DNA of 64,000 nucleotides, from NCBI RefSeq assembly GCF_007846085.1, contig NZ_VOEJ01000003.1, positions 372,001-436,000 of the forward strand, written 5' to 3'. Below, in pieces: positions 1 through 9,571 of the stretch; the stretch's first letter is position 1; the number at the start of each line of letters is the position of its first letter. The translations under genes were made by a program, and so were the position numbers. The notes below the pieces were generated by a model. It was given only the letters and a program-made list of their open reading frames with translations, had not been told where the DNA came from and made no database searches. Source of the stretch: Mucilaginibacter pallidiroseus. Its GTDB lineage: Bacteria > Bacteroidota > Bacteroidia > Sphingobacteriales > Sphingobacteriaceae.

Positions 1-1
1 A

Positions 2-517
2 CTTAACGAAAGGTGCAGGGTGCTACGAAACCTGTCCTTCACTACACAAGGCCCAAGGTTTGTGCATGAAGAGTTCGGTTGGAACTATCGAATGACCAAT
101 TTGCAGGCAGCCATAGGTGTTGCCCAGTTGGAAAACATAGAAGCCCATATTATACGTAAGCGGGAAATCGGTGCCATTTACCAGGAAAGCTTGTCCTTTT
201 TAGCTGAAAAGGGTTATCAATTACCTGTACCCGAAGTGGAGTATGCGAATAACTTGTATTGGGTATTTGGCTTGCTTGCGCCTGATAAAGATGAAAAGAA
301 CAGGTTGATTGACCATCTTTCAAAAAATGGAATAGGTACCCGCCCTTTCTTTTACCCTATGCACATGCAGCCAGTGTTTAAGGATTACGCATTTGCAAAA
401 CAAAGGCTGCCCGTATCCGAGCAACTATCCAGCCTTGGTTTTTATTTACCAAGCGGGCTTGGCCTCACCAACGCCGACCAGTCGGTTGTGATTGATACCA
501 TTAAGGCTGCTTTTTAA
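2..517 (+). CDS. DegT/DnrJ/EryC1-family aminotransferase, C-terminal part
   Basis: This is a PLP-dependent sugar aminotransferase of the perosamine synthetase type, which makes 4-amino sugars for O-antigen or exopolysaccharide. The frame is open to the window edge, so only the C-terminal part is present; the GTG at 20 is internal. The motif WNYRMTNLQAAIG (residues 28-40 from the edge) is the hallmark of the family, followed by the conserved small-domain pattern IGTRPFFYPMH. The PLP-binding lysine and the cofactor-binding half lie upstream of the window. A glycosyltransferase starts 16 nt downstream, which supports a surface-polysaccharide role. The exact sugar substrate cannot be read from this fragment. 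Confidence 0.88.
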   Translation, partial: LNERCRVLRNLSFTTQGPRFVHEEFGWNYRMTNLQAAIGVAQLENIEAHIIRKREIGAIYQESLSFLAEKGYQLPVPEVEYANNLYWVFGLLAPDKDEKNRLIDHLSKNGIGTRPFFYPMHMQPVFKDYAFAKQRLPVSEQLSSLGFYLPSGLGLTNADQSVVIDTIKAAF

Positions 518-533
518 CCGAGTATTGTAAATC

Positions 534-1820
534 ATGCAAAAATTAAACAATAAACTCCGGGTTGGGCTTTGGGTAGACTTCAGTACCATTGAAGCAGAAC
601 ATGGTGGCGGATATTCGTACTATAAGAAGTTGGTTAATGCAATCAATACCTATAAGTTCGACGACACGATAGAAATCGTAAATATCATACTGCAAAACAG
701 TAATCACTCGCCCGCGGTGTTAAATGGTAACACAATTGAGCTTGTAAAGCCTGCTTATATTACAAAGCATAACAAAAACACCGGGAAAGGCTGGGGATGG
801 GTTACCCATCATTTAAAATATAAGTCGGTTTTCAGGGGGATTTATAAGACGGCTACAAAAAAGATCCGGAAGAAGATAGGCATCAGTATCGAAGATCAGC
901 TTAAGGCTAATGGTATTGACGTAGTGTTTTACCTTAATCAAAACATGAATGTTGTAGATTATCCATTTATCTCGGTGCATTGGGATATTGCTCACCGTTC
1001 TACACACCCCTTTCCCGAAACTGCATACGGAGGAAATTACCCTATCAGGGATTCTTATTACAAAGATACGCTTAGTAAAGCCATGTTGCTGCTTTGCGAG
1101 TCTGAGGCAGGCATAAAAGAGCTTTTGTATTATTGTAATTTCTTTCCGCAAAAAGTAAAGCTGCTGCCAATATTTGCAGGTGACATTATTGATTGCGCAT
1201 TCTCTGAAGAAAGCGACCAACAATGCCTATCTGACCATAAGTTAGTCAGACACCAATTTTTCCTGTACCCTGCACAGTTTTGGGCACTAAAAAATCATTA
1301 TAATCTGATTGTTGCTTTTGACGAATTTAAAAAGGTAAATGGGCCCGACGCCGCAAATTATAAGCTGATGCTTTGTGGTACCGATCATGGTAACTTTGCC
1401 TACATCAGCAGCGTTGTGCAAAGCTATGGCTTACAAGACACGGTAATTATGCCGGGCTTTGTAAGCGACAGAGACCTTAACTGTTTTTACAGGAACGCTA
1501 CCGCAATGGTTTTCCCGAGCTTTTTGGGCCCAACCAATATGCCATTGATAGAGGCCTCGCACTTGGGGTGCCCTGTTATCTGTTCGGATCTTACAGGCCA
1601 TCTTGAAATTATGGGCTCCAATGCACTTTACTTCCAGCCGACCGAACCGCGGCAAATAGCCGATCATATGCAGGCGGTGTTGGATAAGGCGTTTAGTGAC
1701 AAGCTAGCAAATGACGCCAAAGCAAATATCTCATCGTCCAAGTTCCGAATAGGCCAGACTTTAGAATACCTTGATGAAGCTTTGATTGAGTTAAGGTCAG
1801 TCAGAAAATGCTGGGAATAG
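534..1820 (+). CDS. Glycosyltransferase, GT4-like (GT-B fold)
   Basis: A 428-residue cytoplasmic glycosyltransferase that probably adds a sugar to a surface polysaccharide or lipid-linked intermediate. The C-terminal half has the GT4 pattern: LYPAQFWALKNH (about residue 243) resembles the nucleotide-sugar domain entry. The stretch around residues 323-345 has FPSFLGPTNMPLIEASHLG, which fits the family's E-x7-E type donor-binding region, here reduced to one clear glutamate. The N-terminal half is divergent. No signal peptide or membrane helix is visible. It follows the aminotransferase by 16 nt in the same orientation, so they are probably one operon. Donor and acceptor are unknown. Confidence 0.85.
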   Translation: MQKLNNKLRVGLWVDFSTIEAEHGGGYSYYKKLVNAINTYKFDDTIEIVNIILQNSNHSPAVLNGNTIELVKPAYITKHNKNTGKGWGWVTHHLKYKSVFRGIYKTATKKIRKKIGISIEDQLKANGIDVVFYLNQNMNVVDYPFISVHWDIAHRSTHPFPETAYGGNYPIRDSYYKDTLSKAMLLLCESEAGIKELLYYCNFFPQKVKLLPIFAGDIIDCAFSEESDQQCLSDHKLVRHQFFLYPAQFWALKNHYNLIVAFDEFKKVNGPDAANYKLMLCGTDHGNFAYISSVVQSYGLQDTVIMPGFVSDRDLNCFYRNATAMVFPSFLGPTNMPLIEASHLGCPVICSDLTGHLEIMGSNALYFQPTEPRQIADHMQAVLDKAFSDKLANDAKANISSSKFRIGQTLEYLDEALIELRSVRKCWE

Positions 1821-1866
1821 ATGTAACTTGATATTGACTATTTTACAAAATATTAAATCAACAAAA

Positions 1867-1890
1867 AAGCCGCTTCAATTGAAGCGGCTT
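1867..1890. terminator. Bidirectional terminator between glycosyltransferase and pdhB
   Basis: A perfect 24-nt palindrome (12-bp arms AAGCCGCTTCAA) with an A-run on the left side and AT-rich sequence to the right. It sits between two convergent genes, so it probably stops transcription from both sides. Being a perfect palindrome it would need a 4-nt loop taken from the arms. Confidence 0.75.
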
Positions 1891-1911
1891 AATAATTTAT
1901 GATCTGTTGCC

Positions 1912-2895
1912 TTATTTAGCTACATACATTACTTCTTTTACAGCTTTAACAACGCGGTCTGCATTTGGCAGGTACTCCTGTATTAAAGTTGGTGCGTAAG
2001 GCAATGGCACGTCGCCGCCGGTAATACGGATGATAGGCGCATCTAAGTAATCAAAAGCATCTTTTTGCACTTTAAACGCAATCTCAGTAGCTATTGAGCC
2101 TAACGGCCAGCTTTCCTCAACAATTACCAAACGGTTTGTTTTTTTAACCGACTCGATGATTGTTGCATAATCGATCGGGCGAACTGAGCGTAAGTCGATC
2201 ACCTCTGCACTGATGCCTTCTTTCTCAAGCTCGGCAGCAGCAGCGTTAACTACTTTCATTATTTTACCAAAGCCAACCAGGGTAACATCTGTACCTTCTT
2301 TAGTTACTTTAGCTTTACCTATTTCAACGTAGTAAGTTTCTTCAGGCACTTCACCTTTATCGCCGTACATTAATTCCGACTCCATGAAGATAACCGGATC
2401 CGGATCAAGAATAGCTGATTTTAAAAGGCCTTTTGCATCATATGGGTTTGACGGAACAACCACTTTTAAACCAGGGCAGTTTGCATACCAGTTTTCGAAG
2501 CACTGGCTGTGCTGTGAGCTAAGCATACCTGCGTTACCGGTTGGGCCACGAAATACAATTGGAACCGAAAACTGGCCACCGCTCATAGACATCATTTTGG
2601 CTGCACCGTTGATGATCTGATCGATAGCTACCAATGAGAAGTTGAAAGTCATGAACTCAACAATAGGTTTAAGGCCGTTCATTGCCGAGCCAATGCCTAT
2701 ACCGGCAAAGCCCAATTCAGAGATAGGTGTATCGATAACTCGCTTTGCACCAAACTCATCAAGCATACCCTGGCTCACTTTGTAGGCACCGTTATATTCG
2801 GCAACCTCTTCGCCCATCAAGTATATGTTTTCATCTTTGCGCATTTCTTCCTGCATGGCTTCTCGTAGCGCTTCTCTGAATTGTATTTCTCTCAT
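1912..2895 (-). CDS. pdhB: Pyruvate dehydrogenase E1 component, beta subunit
   Basis: The E1-beta subunit forms the heterotetrameric, thiamine-diphosphate-dependent pyruvate decarboxylase of the pyruvate dehydrogenase complex. At 327 residues it has the usual length for a separate beta subunit. The N-terminus (MREIQFREALREAMQEEM, then MGEEVAEYNGAYKVSQGML) and the block VIDTPISELGFAGIGIGSAM are characteristic, as are the C-terminal transketolase-C features VEESWPLGSIATEIA and RITGGDVPLPYA. The alpha subunit and E2 are not in this window. Branched-chain 2-oxoacid dehydrogenase beta is the main alternative; the GDVPLPYAPTLI ending favours pyruvate. It stands alone, convergent with the glycosyltransferase. 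Confidence 0.93.
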   Translation of the reverse strand: MREIQFREALREAMQEEMRKDENIYLMGEEVAEYNGAYKVSQGMLDEFGAKRVIDTPISELGFAGIGIGSAMNGLKPIVEFMTFNFSLVAIDQIINGAAKMMSMSGGQFSVPIVFRGPTGNAGMLSSQHSQCFENWYANCPGLKVVVPSNPYDAKGLLKSAILDPDPVIFMESELMYGDKGEVPEETYYVEIGKAKVTKEGTDVTLVGFGKIMKVVNAAAAELEKEGISAEVIDLRSVRPIDYATIIESVKKTNRLVIVEESWPLGSIATEIAFKVQKDAFDYLDAPIIRITGGDVPLPYAPTLIQEYLPNADRVVKAVKEVMYVAK

Positions 2896-3024
2896 TATAT
2901 TATTAAAATGAAGTTTTTTAGCAGGGCAAATATAAGCACTAATGTGTAAAATACAATTGATGGTTCCCTGCCCGGACGTATTTATGCATTAATTGTTACA
3001 TTCGGCTTATTAACAACCGCCCGA

Positions 3025-4908
3025 ATGAGATTTCCATCTGTTAAAAACCTGGCCGATAGCGCTGTGCTTACCCTTAGACGTTTTCCGTTTGAAGTAGCGT
3101 TTGCACTTACCGGGACAATTGCGGCCATCGTAAAAATTGAGCTTACGCGGGTTAACCGCATTAGTGAAAGTTGGTGTACACGTACCATAATGATGGCAAA
3201 CCTGGGCCTGTTACTAAGCCTTGGCGCCACGCTTTATACTGAAAGCCGTGAAATTACCGGAGGTAGGAAAATTGGTTTACGGGCGCTTGCTGCACTTATA
3301 GGCATAGCCTTAATATTTATAATTAACCCGGCCGAACGCGAGGCCGATTATGTAAGGTTTTTACTTTTAAGCCTTGCCTTGCACCTGCTGGTTGCTTATG
3401 CCGGTTTTACCAAGCCCGGGCATATACAAGGTTTCTGGCAGTTTAACAGAACGCTTTTCCTTCAGTCTCTAACCGCTGTTTTATATAGCGGCGTGTTATT
3501 TGCCGGGCTTGCGGGAGCCATTGGCGCCATGAATTTTTTGTTCAATTTTGAATTTGAGTGGGACACCTTTGCTATTTTATTTGCCTGTATTGCCGGCTTG
3601 TTTAATACCATATTCTTCCTGTCGGGCGTGCCGGCTAACTTGCAGGCGCTTGACCGTGATTTAAGCTATCCAAAGGGGCTCAAGATATTTACACAATATG
3701 TGCTTATACCTTTGGCGACTGTTTACGTAAGCATATTACTGGCTTACGAAGCACGAATATTGATACTTTGGGCATTACCAAAGGGTTTGGTATCAAATCT
3801 TATCTTAGGGTACGCGGTTTTCGGTATACTGGCGCTGCTGTTGGTTTACCCCATACGCGATCATGAAGAAAACAAATGGCTAAAAAGCTATACCCGAAGT
3901 TTTTATTTTTTGCTCATCCCGCTGCTTGGCTTGCTGTTTGTTGCCGCGGGCACACGTATTTTTAAATACGGAATTACCGAGAAGCGATATTTCCTGCTAT
4001 TGCTTGCCTGCTGGTTGCTGTTTATAACAATCATGTTCCTGGTCAGGAAAAATCAGAATATAAAGTTGATACCTATCTCGTTGTCGCTGCTTACATTGCT
4101 GTCTATTTACGGGCCGCAGAGTGCGTTCTCGGTAGCTGAGTACTCTCAAAAGAAGCTTTTGGTTGATATTTTTAAAAAGAACAATGCTTTTAAAGATGGG
4201 AAGCTGATTGCCGTAGATAGCCTTAAGATAAGCAAAAAGGAAGGTAGCCGAGCGGTTGCAACGCTCAATTACCTTGTTGAAACGCATGACCTTGAGAGCT
4301 TGCAGCCTTACTTTAGCCGCGACCTGCAAAAGGTAAGCGATTCGATTTCCAACCTTAAAGACAGTAAATTAATTGGCACGTTTTCTAACTATGAGCTTAG
4401 ATACCGGAAGTTTGATTGGGCAAAAAAGGAATTGGGTTTAAACAGTTTTAACAGCTATTATTATGAAAGCGATACAGTGGTTACAGATAGCTATGTAAAT
4501 TATACATTTACCACAAACCAGCATTATGCAACAGTGGTTAAAGGATTCGACTACCTGCTTGATGAAGGTGTTGTGGCGGATACCGTGCATTTTAAAGCCG
4601 ATGGGTTAATTGCAACGCGCATTAAGGCTCAAGACACCATGTTTACACTGAATATCGACGGCAGCATTTTTTTATTTGATTTGGGGCCGGTTATTAAAAA
4701 TATTACAGCGCCTGCAAAAATGGATAAATATGTTCAGGATAATACTGACCATCAATTTGTACTCCCTGTCAAAGATTTAACCCTTATAAAAAGTAACGAC
4801 CGATTTGAAGTGCAATTTGTTATCGATCAAATAAACGTAGGCAAGGAAAAGGGAAAAGCTTGGGAAGCCAGTTACGTTCATGGCAGTTATCTGGTCAAAA
4901 AAAGATAG
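3025..4908 (+). CDS. DUF4153 family multipass membrane protein
   Basis: A 627-residue inner-membrane protein of unknown function. The first ~370 residues contain about ten to twelve hydrophobic segments (for example residues 22-38, 60-75, 88-102, 113-130, 145-170). The last ~230 residues are soluble, rich in charged residues, and follow SIYGPQSAFSVAEYSQ. This split, with a polytopic N-half and an extracytoplasmic C-half, is typical of the Bacteroidota DUF4153 proteins. The start at 3025 follows an AT-rich gap of 129 nt after the divergent pdhB. It ends 5 nt before the stop of the convergent PAS sensor, with no separate terminator visible. Confidence 0.8.
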   Translation: MRFPSVKNLADSAVLTLRRFPFEVAFALTGTIAAIVKIELTRVNRISESWCTRTIMMANLGLLLSLGATLYTESREITGGRKIGLRALAALIGIALIFIINPAEREADYVRFLLLSLALHLLVAYAGFTKPGHIQGFWQFNRTLFLQSLTAVLYSGVLFAGLAGAIGAMNFLFNFEFEWDTFAILFACIAGLFNTIFFLSGVPANLQALDRDLSYPKGLKIFTQYVLIPLATVYVSILLAYEARILILWALPKGLVSNLILGYAVFGILALLLVYPIRDHEENKWLKSYTRSFYFLLIPLLGLLFVAAGTRIFKYGITEKRYFLLLLACWLLFITIMFLVRKNQNIKLIPISLSLLTLLSIYGPQSAFSVAEYSQKKLLVDIFKKNNAFKDGKLIAVDSLKISKKEGSRAVATLNYLVETHDLESLQPYFSRDLQKVSDSISNLKDSKLIGTFSNYELRYRKFDWAKKELGLNSFNSYYYESDTVVTDSYVNYTFTTNQHYATVVKGFDYLLDEGVVADTVHFKADGLIATRIKAQDTMFTLNIDGSIFLFDLGPVIKNITAPAKMDKYVQDNTDHQFVLPVKDLTLIKSNDRFEVQFVIDQINVGKEKGKAWEASYVHGSYLVKKR

Positions 4909-4913
4909 ACTGT

Positions 4914-6212
4914 TTAATTATTCTTTGATTGCTGTTCGGTTAAGATGTCGGCGCTTTTGTTAACAACGGCCTTAATGGCGTTATCCAGTTCATTGGCTGA
5001 CGTATTAAGGTAGCCCAAAAGTTTCGGATCTACCGTGTGCTTATACTCCTGCTCAATCAGGTCAGACAGTGCCATTATGCGGGCCAGCGGCAGCCTTAAT
5101 ATGTGCGATTGCATATGTGCTATCTCCAGTAGCCTGTCGTTTTGTTTTTGTATGGCATCAATGTGGTTTACACGTTGGGTAATATCGGTAGCTACTATCA
5201 TACAAGCAGGCTTGCCCTGATAGGAAATGTCGGCCCGGTTAACTTCAACATGTATGTAATCTCCATTTTTCCCCAGGTGCTGTGTTGTTTGCGATAATGG
5301 CGCACCTACATGCAAATTGGTCTGTGCATTCACTATTTCATCAGCGTCATAACGATCAGGATAAATATCTGTAATCTTCATTTGCAAAAATTCCTGCAAG
5401 CTATAACCATAGTTGCGCACAGCAGCATCGTTTACCTGCAAAATACGTAAGCTCTGGGCGTCAAATATCAACTTGGGCGACGGGCTTTGATAGAACAATG
5501 TGCGGTATTGGGCTTCGGAATTTTTAAGGCCCGCGTTAAGGTCAGCCTTTATTACAGCTTCCTGTTGCAGCTCGTTATAAAGCGAAAGCTCTTTGTGCAT
5601 GGTATTGCTAAGCCCGTTAAGCGTTTGCCTTATAAGCACAACTACAACAATATCCATAAACACAAAATTGGCCGAGTAGATGATCCATCGGTCAAGAGTG
5701 ATCTGTTCCAGTAGTGGGATTGGGAATAGCTTATAATGTATAACCAGGGCAAAGCCGGCACATACCAAAAAGTTGAATATAACTGTGCCGTAAGCTATCC
5801 TGTCAGAAAATTGCAGCGCCACAAATACACTCAACGAGAACAAGTATATACAGGCCATGCTAAATGTGCCCAGCAATGCCGTAAGTACAATTGCAAATAC
5901 TGCAATAATAGCCGATAGCCATATGCGGCGCGTGTGTAAGCTTATACCGCGCGCAAGTGCAATTGCAGCCACCGTAACCAGCGCAAAGACGTTGAACCCT
6001 GCTAAAAAAACGTTTCCTGATCTGCATTCGAGATATACGCTTGGTATGAGTGCAAGTAAGCTGCCGGGAAGGGCATATATTATGGCATTTGTAAACAATC
6101 GGTTTTGCCAGTACTCAATATTCTGTACAGGCAGTTTGGTGCTGGCCTGCATGGCATTTTCCATATAGAAGCAGTAGCGCTTCCACATTGATTGTAAAAC
6201 TGGTTGAAGCAT
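4914..6212 (-). CDS. Membrane PAS-domain sensor with HisKA-like end but no ATPase domain
   Basis: This 432-residue protein has roughly six hydrophobic helices (residues ~40-205), a coiled linker (~210-245) and a PAS domain (~240-360, with YRTLFYQSPSPKLIFD and the PAC-like end GKPACMIVATDITQR). It ends with a short helical region containing HMQSHILRLPLARIMAL, which resembles the H-box of a HisKA dimerisation domain. No N, G1 or G2 box follows and the protein stops about 60 residues later. It cannot phosphorylate itself unless it borrows an ATPase domain. It may act as a phosphorylatable adaptor or be a shortened kinase. Alternative starts exist at Met9 and Met17 (6188, 6164). Confidence 0.72.
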   Translation of the reverse strand: MLQPVLQSMWKRYCFYMENAMQASTKLPVQNIEYWQNRLFTNAIIYALPGSLLALIPSVYLECRSGNVFLAGFNVFALVTVAAIALARGISLHTRRIWLSAIIAVFAIVLTALLGTFSMACIYLFSLSVFVALQFSDRIAYGTVIFNFLVCAGFALVIHYKLFPIPLLEQITLDRWIIYSANFVFMDIVVVVLIRQTLNGLSNTMHKELSLYNELQQEAVIKADLNAGLKNSEAQYRTLFYQSPSPKLIFDAQSLRILQVNDAAVRNYGYSLQEFLQMKITDIYPDRYDADEIVNAQTNLHVGAPLSQTTQHLGKNGDYIHVEVNRADISYQGKPACMIVATDITQRVNHIDAIQKQNDRLLEIAHMQSHILRLPLARIMALSDLIEQEYKHTVDPKLLGYLNTSANELDNAIKAVVNKSADILTEQQSKNN

Positions 6213-6366
6213 AAAAATGAATACCTAATCAAGCTAATACCCGGCCTAATATAATAACTCAAAATTAATGTACAACCAAATGGTTTAGCCGGCAACTTAA
6301 GCCCTGAATGCATAATAAGGTTTTAAGCAATAAGTGTACTGTAAATGAAGATGATTAGCTATTTGA

Positions 6367-7071
6367 CTAAATAATGATACCGGACGAACTAAGCACCAAA
6401 GCCGGATCGGGAATGTTGCACAGGTGAACATCTTTCTCTGAGAATTTGGCCACGCCGGGGTAATCTCCAAAAGCTTCGCCAATATCAAACATAAGCTGGA
6501 AGTGCAGGTGCGGCGGCCAATGGCCATTTTCCTGTACATTACCAAACGTTGCAATTTGCTGGTTGGCGGCCACTGCTTGGCCAACAGATAGTCCATTTAT
6601 ACTTTCGCGATTTAGATGGCCGTAAAGGCTATACATCGTCAGGCCTTCTAAATTATGCTGTAAAATTATGGTCGGTCCATAATCGCCAAAGTTATCGTTA
6701 TCTGCAAAGCTGTGTACTATGCCGGCAAGCGGAGAGTAAACCGGCGTGCCTGCGCTGGCCCAAATGTCTACACCCAAGTGCAGGCGGCGGGGTTCATCTG
6801 CGGTATCAAACAACGCGCTGCGATTGTATATGGTACGGTGCTCCATGTAGCCCCCAATACCATAGCGGCAACGGCTGTTGGCAAGTGTTTCGTCTATCCA
6901 AATGGTAAAAGCGTTGGTATCAGCAATTAGCTCTGGGGAAAGCGCTGTGTTTGCTGCAGTAAAATCAAGCTTACAAAGCCTGTCAACTTCAGGGTCAAAC
7001 TCAACCACTTTGCCCACGGCTTTGGGGTTGGCGTTTAAATAGGCAGCTAACCGGTCAGTTGCATCCAGCAT
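6367..7071 (-). CDS. M23-family metallopeptidase (LytM-like)
   Basis: A 234-residue protein with a zinc-dependent peptidoglycan endopeptidase-like domain. The ligands are readable: H-L-G-V-D (HxxxD, about residue 97) and H-L-H-F (about residue 188), with YGHL between them. The N-terminal ~80 residues are not recognisable and no signal peptide is present, which is odd for a cell-wall enzyme. It may be exported by another route or act on a cytoplasmic substrate. Its ATG overlaps the stop codon of rbfA by one base (TAATG), so the two genes are translationally coupled. Confidence is high for the fold and lower for cell-wall hydrolysis. Confidence 0.82.
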   Translation of the reverse strand: MLDATDRLAAYLNANPKAVGKVVEFDPEVDRLCKLDFTAANTALSPELIADTNAFTIWIDETLANSRCRYGIGGYMEHRTIYNRSALFDTADEPRRLHLGVDIWASAGTPVYSPLAGIVHSFADNDNFGDYGPTIILQHNLEGLTMYSLYGHLNRESINGLSVGQAVAANQQIATFGNVQENGHWPPHLHFQLMFDIGEAFGDYPGVAKFSEKDVHLCNIPDPALVLSSSGIII

Positions 7072-7448
7072 TACTCGCTGTCGGTATCTGGCTGGCGATC
7101 TTCCTTGCTTATTTTATCAAAAATGGCATCCATACGCTCGACATATTCACTGGTATCGTCAATAAAAAACTCAAGCTGCGGAATAACCCTTACCTGGTCT
7201 TTAATGCGGGCACCAAGCTTGTACCTGATTTCGGAAGCATGGGATTTGATAGTTTGTAACGCCTGCTGGTTATTAGCACCGTTAAAAAAGCTTAAAAAAA
7301 CACGGGCAATGGCCAAATCTGGCGTTACGCGCACTTTAGTAATGGTTACCAATGTATTTGGCAGGTAATTCATACCCTCGCGCTGAAATATAGCGGCAAG
7401 ATCTTCCTGAATTACCCCGGCGAATTTTTGCTGACGTTTTGATTCCAT
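7071..7448 (-). CDS. rbfA: 30S ribosome-binding factor A
   Basis: RbfA binds the free 30S subunit near 16S rRNA helix 1 and is needed for late maturation and cold adaptation. The 125-residue length is typical. It begins MESKRQQKFAGVIQEDLAAIF and carries VTITKVRVTPDLAIARVFLSF followed by the KH-like core ending QLEFFIDDTSEYVERMD. The C-terminal tail is acidic (EDRQPDTDSE), as is common in this family. It is the first gene of a two-gene unit with the M23 peptidase, overlapping it by one base. No Shine-Dalgarno sequence is visible upstream, as usual for this phylum. Confidence 0.93.
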   Translation of the reverse strand: MESKRQQKFAGVIQEDLAAIFQREGMNYLPNTLVTITKVRVTPDLAIARVFLSFFNGANNQQALQTIKSHASEIRYKLGARIKDQVRVIPQLEFFIDDTSEYVERMDAIFDKISKEDRQPDTDSE

Positions 7449-7670
7449 GATTATTTATTAACGCCGGTTAGGCAAATGAGTTTCAATTATTATAATGGGC
7501 GGCAAATATATAAAGCTAATGATTAGCACAAGGCTTGCAAATTAATTTTTTTAAACGGGTTGATTTCGGCCTAAGCCTTTTTTAGAAAACACTCGGCGCA
7601 TTGAGCCGTTAGTTTAGACACACTATCCAATTCTAAACTTTTAAAAGTACAAGCGCCGTCCCGATTTTAT

Positions 7671-8993
7671 ATGAGTGATTTTTTAAAGGATATTAAGCAA
7701 GCACTAAACAACAGATTTAATTTACAGGAAGATAAAGCCGACGAGCATGAGATCATAGCATCACTGCGTAAAAATGTAGATTTCAGAGGAGCAAACTTGT
7801 GGGCATTGGTATTCGCCATACTTATAGCATCCATCGGCCTTAATGTAAATTCGACAGCCATTATTACCGGTGCTATGTTGATATCGCCATTAATGGGCCC
7901 GGTTATGGGGATAGGCCTTGGTATTGGAATTAATGATTTGGCCCTGGTTAAACGCGGTGCTAAAAACCTTTTGGTGGCCACCGTTATAAGTATTTTTACA
8001 TCGTACGTTTATTTTTTAGTGACCCCGCTGCATGAGGTACAGTCGGAGCTGTTGGCGCGCACATCTCCGTCCATCTGGGATGTATTTATTGCTTTTTTTG
8101 GTGGGCTTGTGGGTATGGTTGCCGCATCGCGCAAAGAGAAGAACAATGTTATACCAGGCGTTGCCATAGCTACCGCTTTAATGCCGCCATTGTGTACAGC
8201 AGGTTTTGGCCTGGCTATGGGCAATTGGTACTTTGTACTAGGTGCGTTTTATTTATACTTCATCAACAGCGTATTTATATCGATAGCCACATTTATGATG
8301 GCGCGGTATCTTAAGCTACAACGCACGCGTTTTGACGATGCCCGCGTTCAGAAGAAAGTAACCACCTACTTAATTATAGTTAGCCTGATTACCATTTTGC
8401 CAAGTATTTACATGGCATACCGCATTGTAAACAGAAGCATATTTGAAAGCAATGCACGTAAATACATCGATGAGCAATTTCATTTTGATAATACGCAGGT
8501 AGTGTCAAAAGCCTTCAACTATAGCCGGAAAGGTAACAGCATCGATTTATTACTCATTGGCTCGCCGCTTGAAAGTAGGCAGATAGATTCATTAAAGAAA
8601 AATCTTGACAATTATAATCTTACGGGTGTTGGGCTAAACATTCGCCAGGGGCTAAATGCCAAGCAGCAGCTGGACCTTTCGCAAATAAAGGCAAGTATAT
8701 TGGAGGATGTGTTTAGCAGGCAGGCATCAGCAGATACCGTGAAAAAAACAGCCATTGTTAAACCCCGGGCAGATAGCAATGTGCTGGCCGAGATTAAGAT
8801 TTTATTTCCTGCCGTACAATCTTTCGGTGTTACAAAGATGGGAATTCACCGTGCCGACACAAACTTGGTGGATACCCAACGGGTTGCCTTTGCACGATTT
8901 AAAACACCACTACCAAAAAATGATGAGGCCAAGCTGCGTAACTGGCTGCAAAAGCGTTATCAAAGCCCTGATTTAAAATTGGTAACACAATAA
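7671..8993 (+). CDS. DUF389 family membrane protein
   Basis: A 440-residue membrane protein of unknown function. After a ~35-residue cytoplasmic start there are five to six hydrophobic segments (residues ~44-250) containing the family's STAIITGAMLISPLMGPVMGIGLG and the glycine-rich NVIPGVAIATALMPPLCTAGFG. The C-terminal ~180 residues form a soluble domain with alternating beta/alpha character. DUF389 proteins have been linked to hydrophobic-compound or metabolite transport, but this is unproven here. It stands alone between a 220-nt upstream gap with no recognisable gene and a strong terminator. Confidence 0.85.
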   Translation: MSDFLKDIKQALNNRFNLQEDKADEHEIIASLRKNVDFRGANLWALVFAILIASIGLNVNSTAIITGAMLISPLMGPVMGIGLGIGINDLALVKRGAKNLLVATVISIFTSYVYFLVTPLHEVQSELLARTSPSIWDVFIAFFGGLVGMVAASRKEKNNVIPGVAIATALMPPLCTAGFGLAMGNWYFVLGAFYLYFINSVFISIATFMMARYLKLQRTRFDDARVQKKVTTYLIIVSLITILPSIYMAYRIVNRSIFESNARKYIDEQFHFDNTQVVSKAFNYSRKGNSIDLLLIGSPLESRQIDSLKKNLDNYNLTGVGLNIRQGLNAKQQLDLSQIKASILEDVFSRQASADTVKKTAIVKPRADSNVLAEIKILFPAVQSFGVTKMGIHRADTNLVDTQRVAFARFKTPLPKNDEAKLRNWLQKRYQSPDLKLVTQ

Positions 8994-8997
8994 AAAA

Positions 8998-9023
8998 AGT
9001 CCCTCTGCAAAAACAGAGGGACT
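8998..9023. terminator. Terminator after the DUF389 gene, shared with msrB
   Basis: A 10-bp perfect stem (AGTCCCTCTG and its complement) with a six-base A-rich loop. It has an A-run before it and a T-run after it, so it can serve both convergent genes. Confidence 0.85.
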
Positions 9024-9049
9024 TTTTTTATTAGTAAATACTACGTTGC

Positions 9050-9571
9050 TTATTTGCCCAACGCGTCGGGCTGGAAATCGAGCGAAACCGAATTCATGCA
9101 ATAGCGTTTGTGCGTAGGCGGCGGGCCGTCGTCAAAAATATGGCCCAAATGTGAGTCGCAACGGGCGCAAAGCACCTCAGTGCGTTCCATGCCGTATGAA
9201 TTGTCTTCTTTGTATTTCACGCTGTTTTTTTGCGAAGGCTCAAAAAAGCTTGGCCAGCCGCAATCGCTCGCAAACTTAGCTGTAGACCGGAATAGCTTAT
9301 TGCCGCAAACGGCGCAATAGTAAGTGCCTTTGGCATTTTTGTTCCAATATTGCCCCGTAAAAGCGCGCTCGGTGGCCTGCTCCCGGGCGGTTGCATAAAG
9401 TGCCGGCGGCAATATTTTTTTCCACTCGGCATTGCTTACATTCAGGTGTTTCGTATCGGTATTAGAGTAGTACGGGTTGTTTTTATGAGCGCCCGCGTTC
9501 TTAATGTTTTGAGCGCTCAAGCTGCTACCTAATCCCAATACAAGGGCTACTGCAATTATGGCTTTTCTCAT
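9050..9571 (-). CDS. msrB: Peptide-methionine (R)-S-oxide reductase, exported
   Basis: MsrB repairs the R-epimer of methionine sulfoxide in oxidised proteins. The protein has a Sec signal peptide (residues 1-20, ending SLSAQ), so it acts outside the cytoplasm. Two CxxC zinc-binding pairs are visible (CAVCG and CARCD), with GHIFDDGPPPTHKRYCMNS carrying the catalytic cysteine near the C-terminus. Length (173 aa) suits a single-domain secreted MsrB. It is downstream of msrA with a one-base TAATG overlap, so both stereoisomers would be repaired by co-translated enzymes. Confidence 0.95.
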   Translation of the reverse strand: MRKAIIAVALVLGLGSSLSAQNIKNAGAHKNNPYYSNTDTKHLNVSNAEWKKILPPALYATAREQATERAFTGQYWNKNAKGTYYCAVCGNKLFRSTAKFASDCGWPSFFEPSQKNSVKYKEDNSYGMERTEVLCARCDSHLGHIFDDGPPPTHKRYCMNSVSLDFQPDALGK

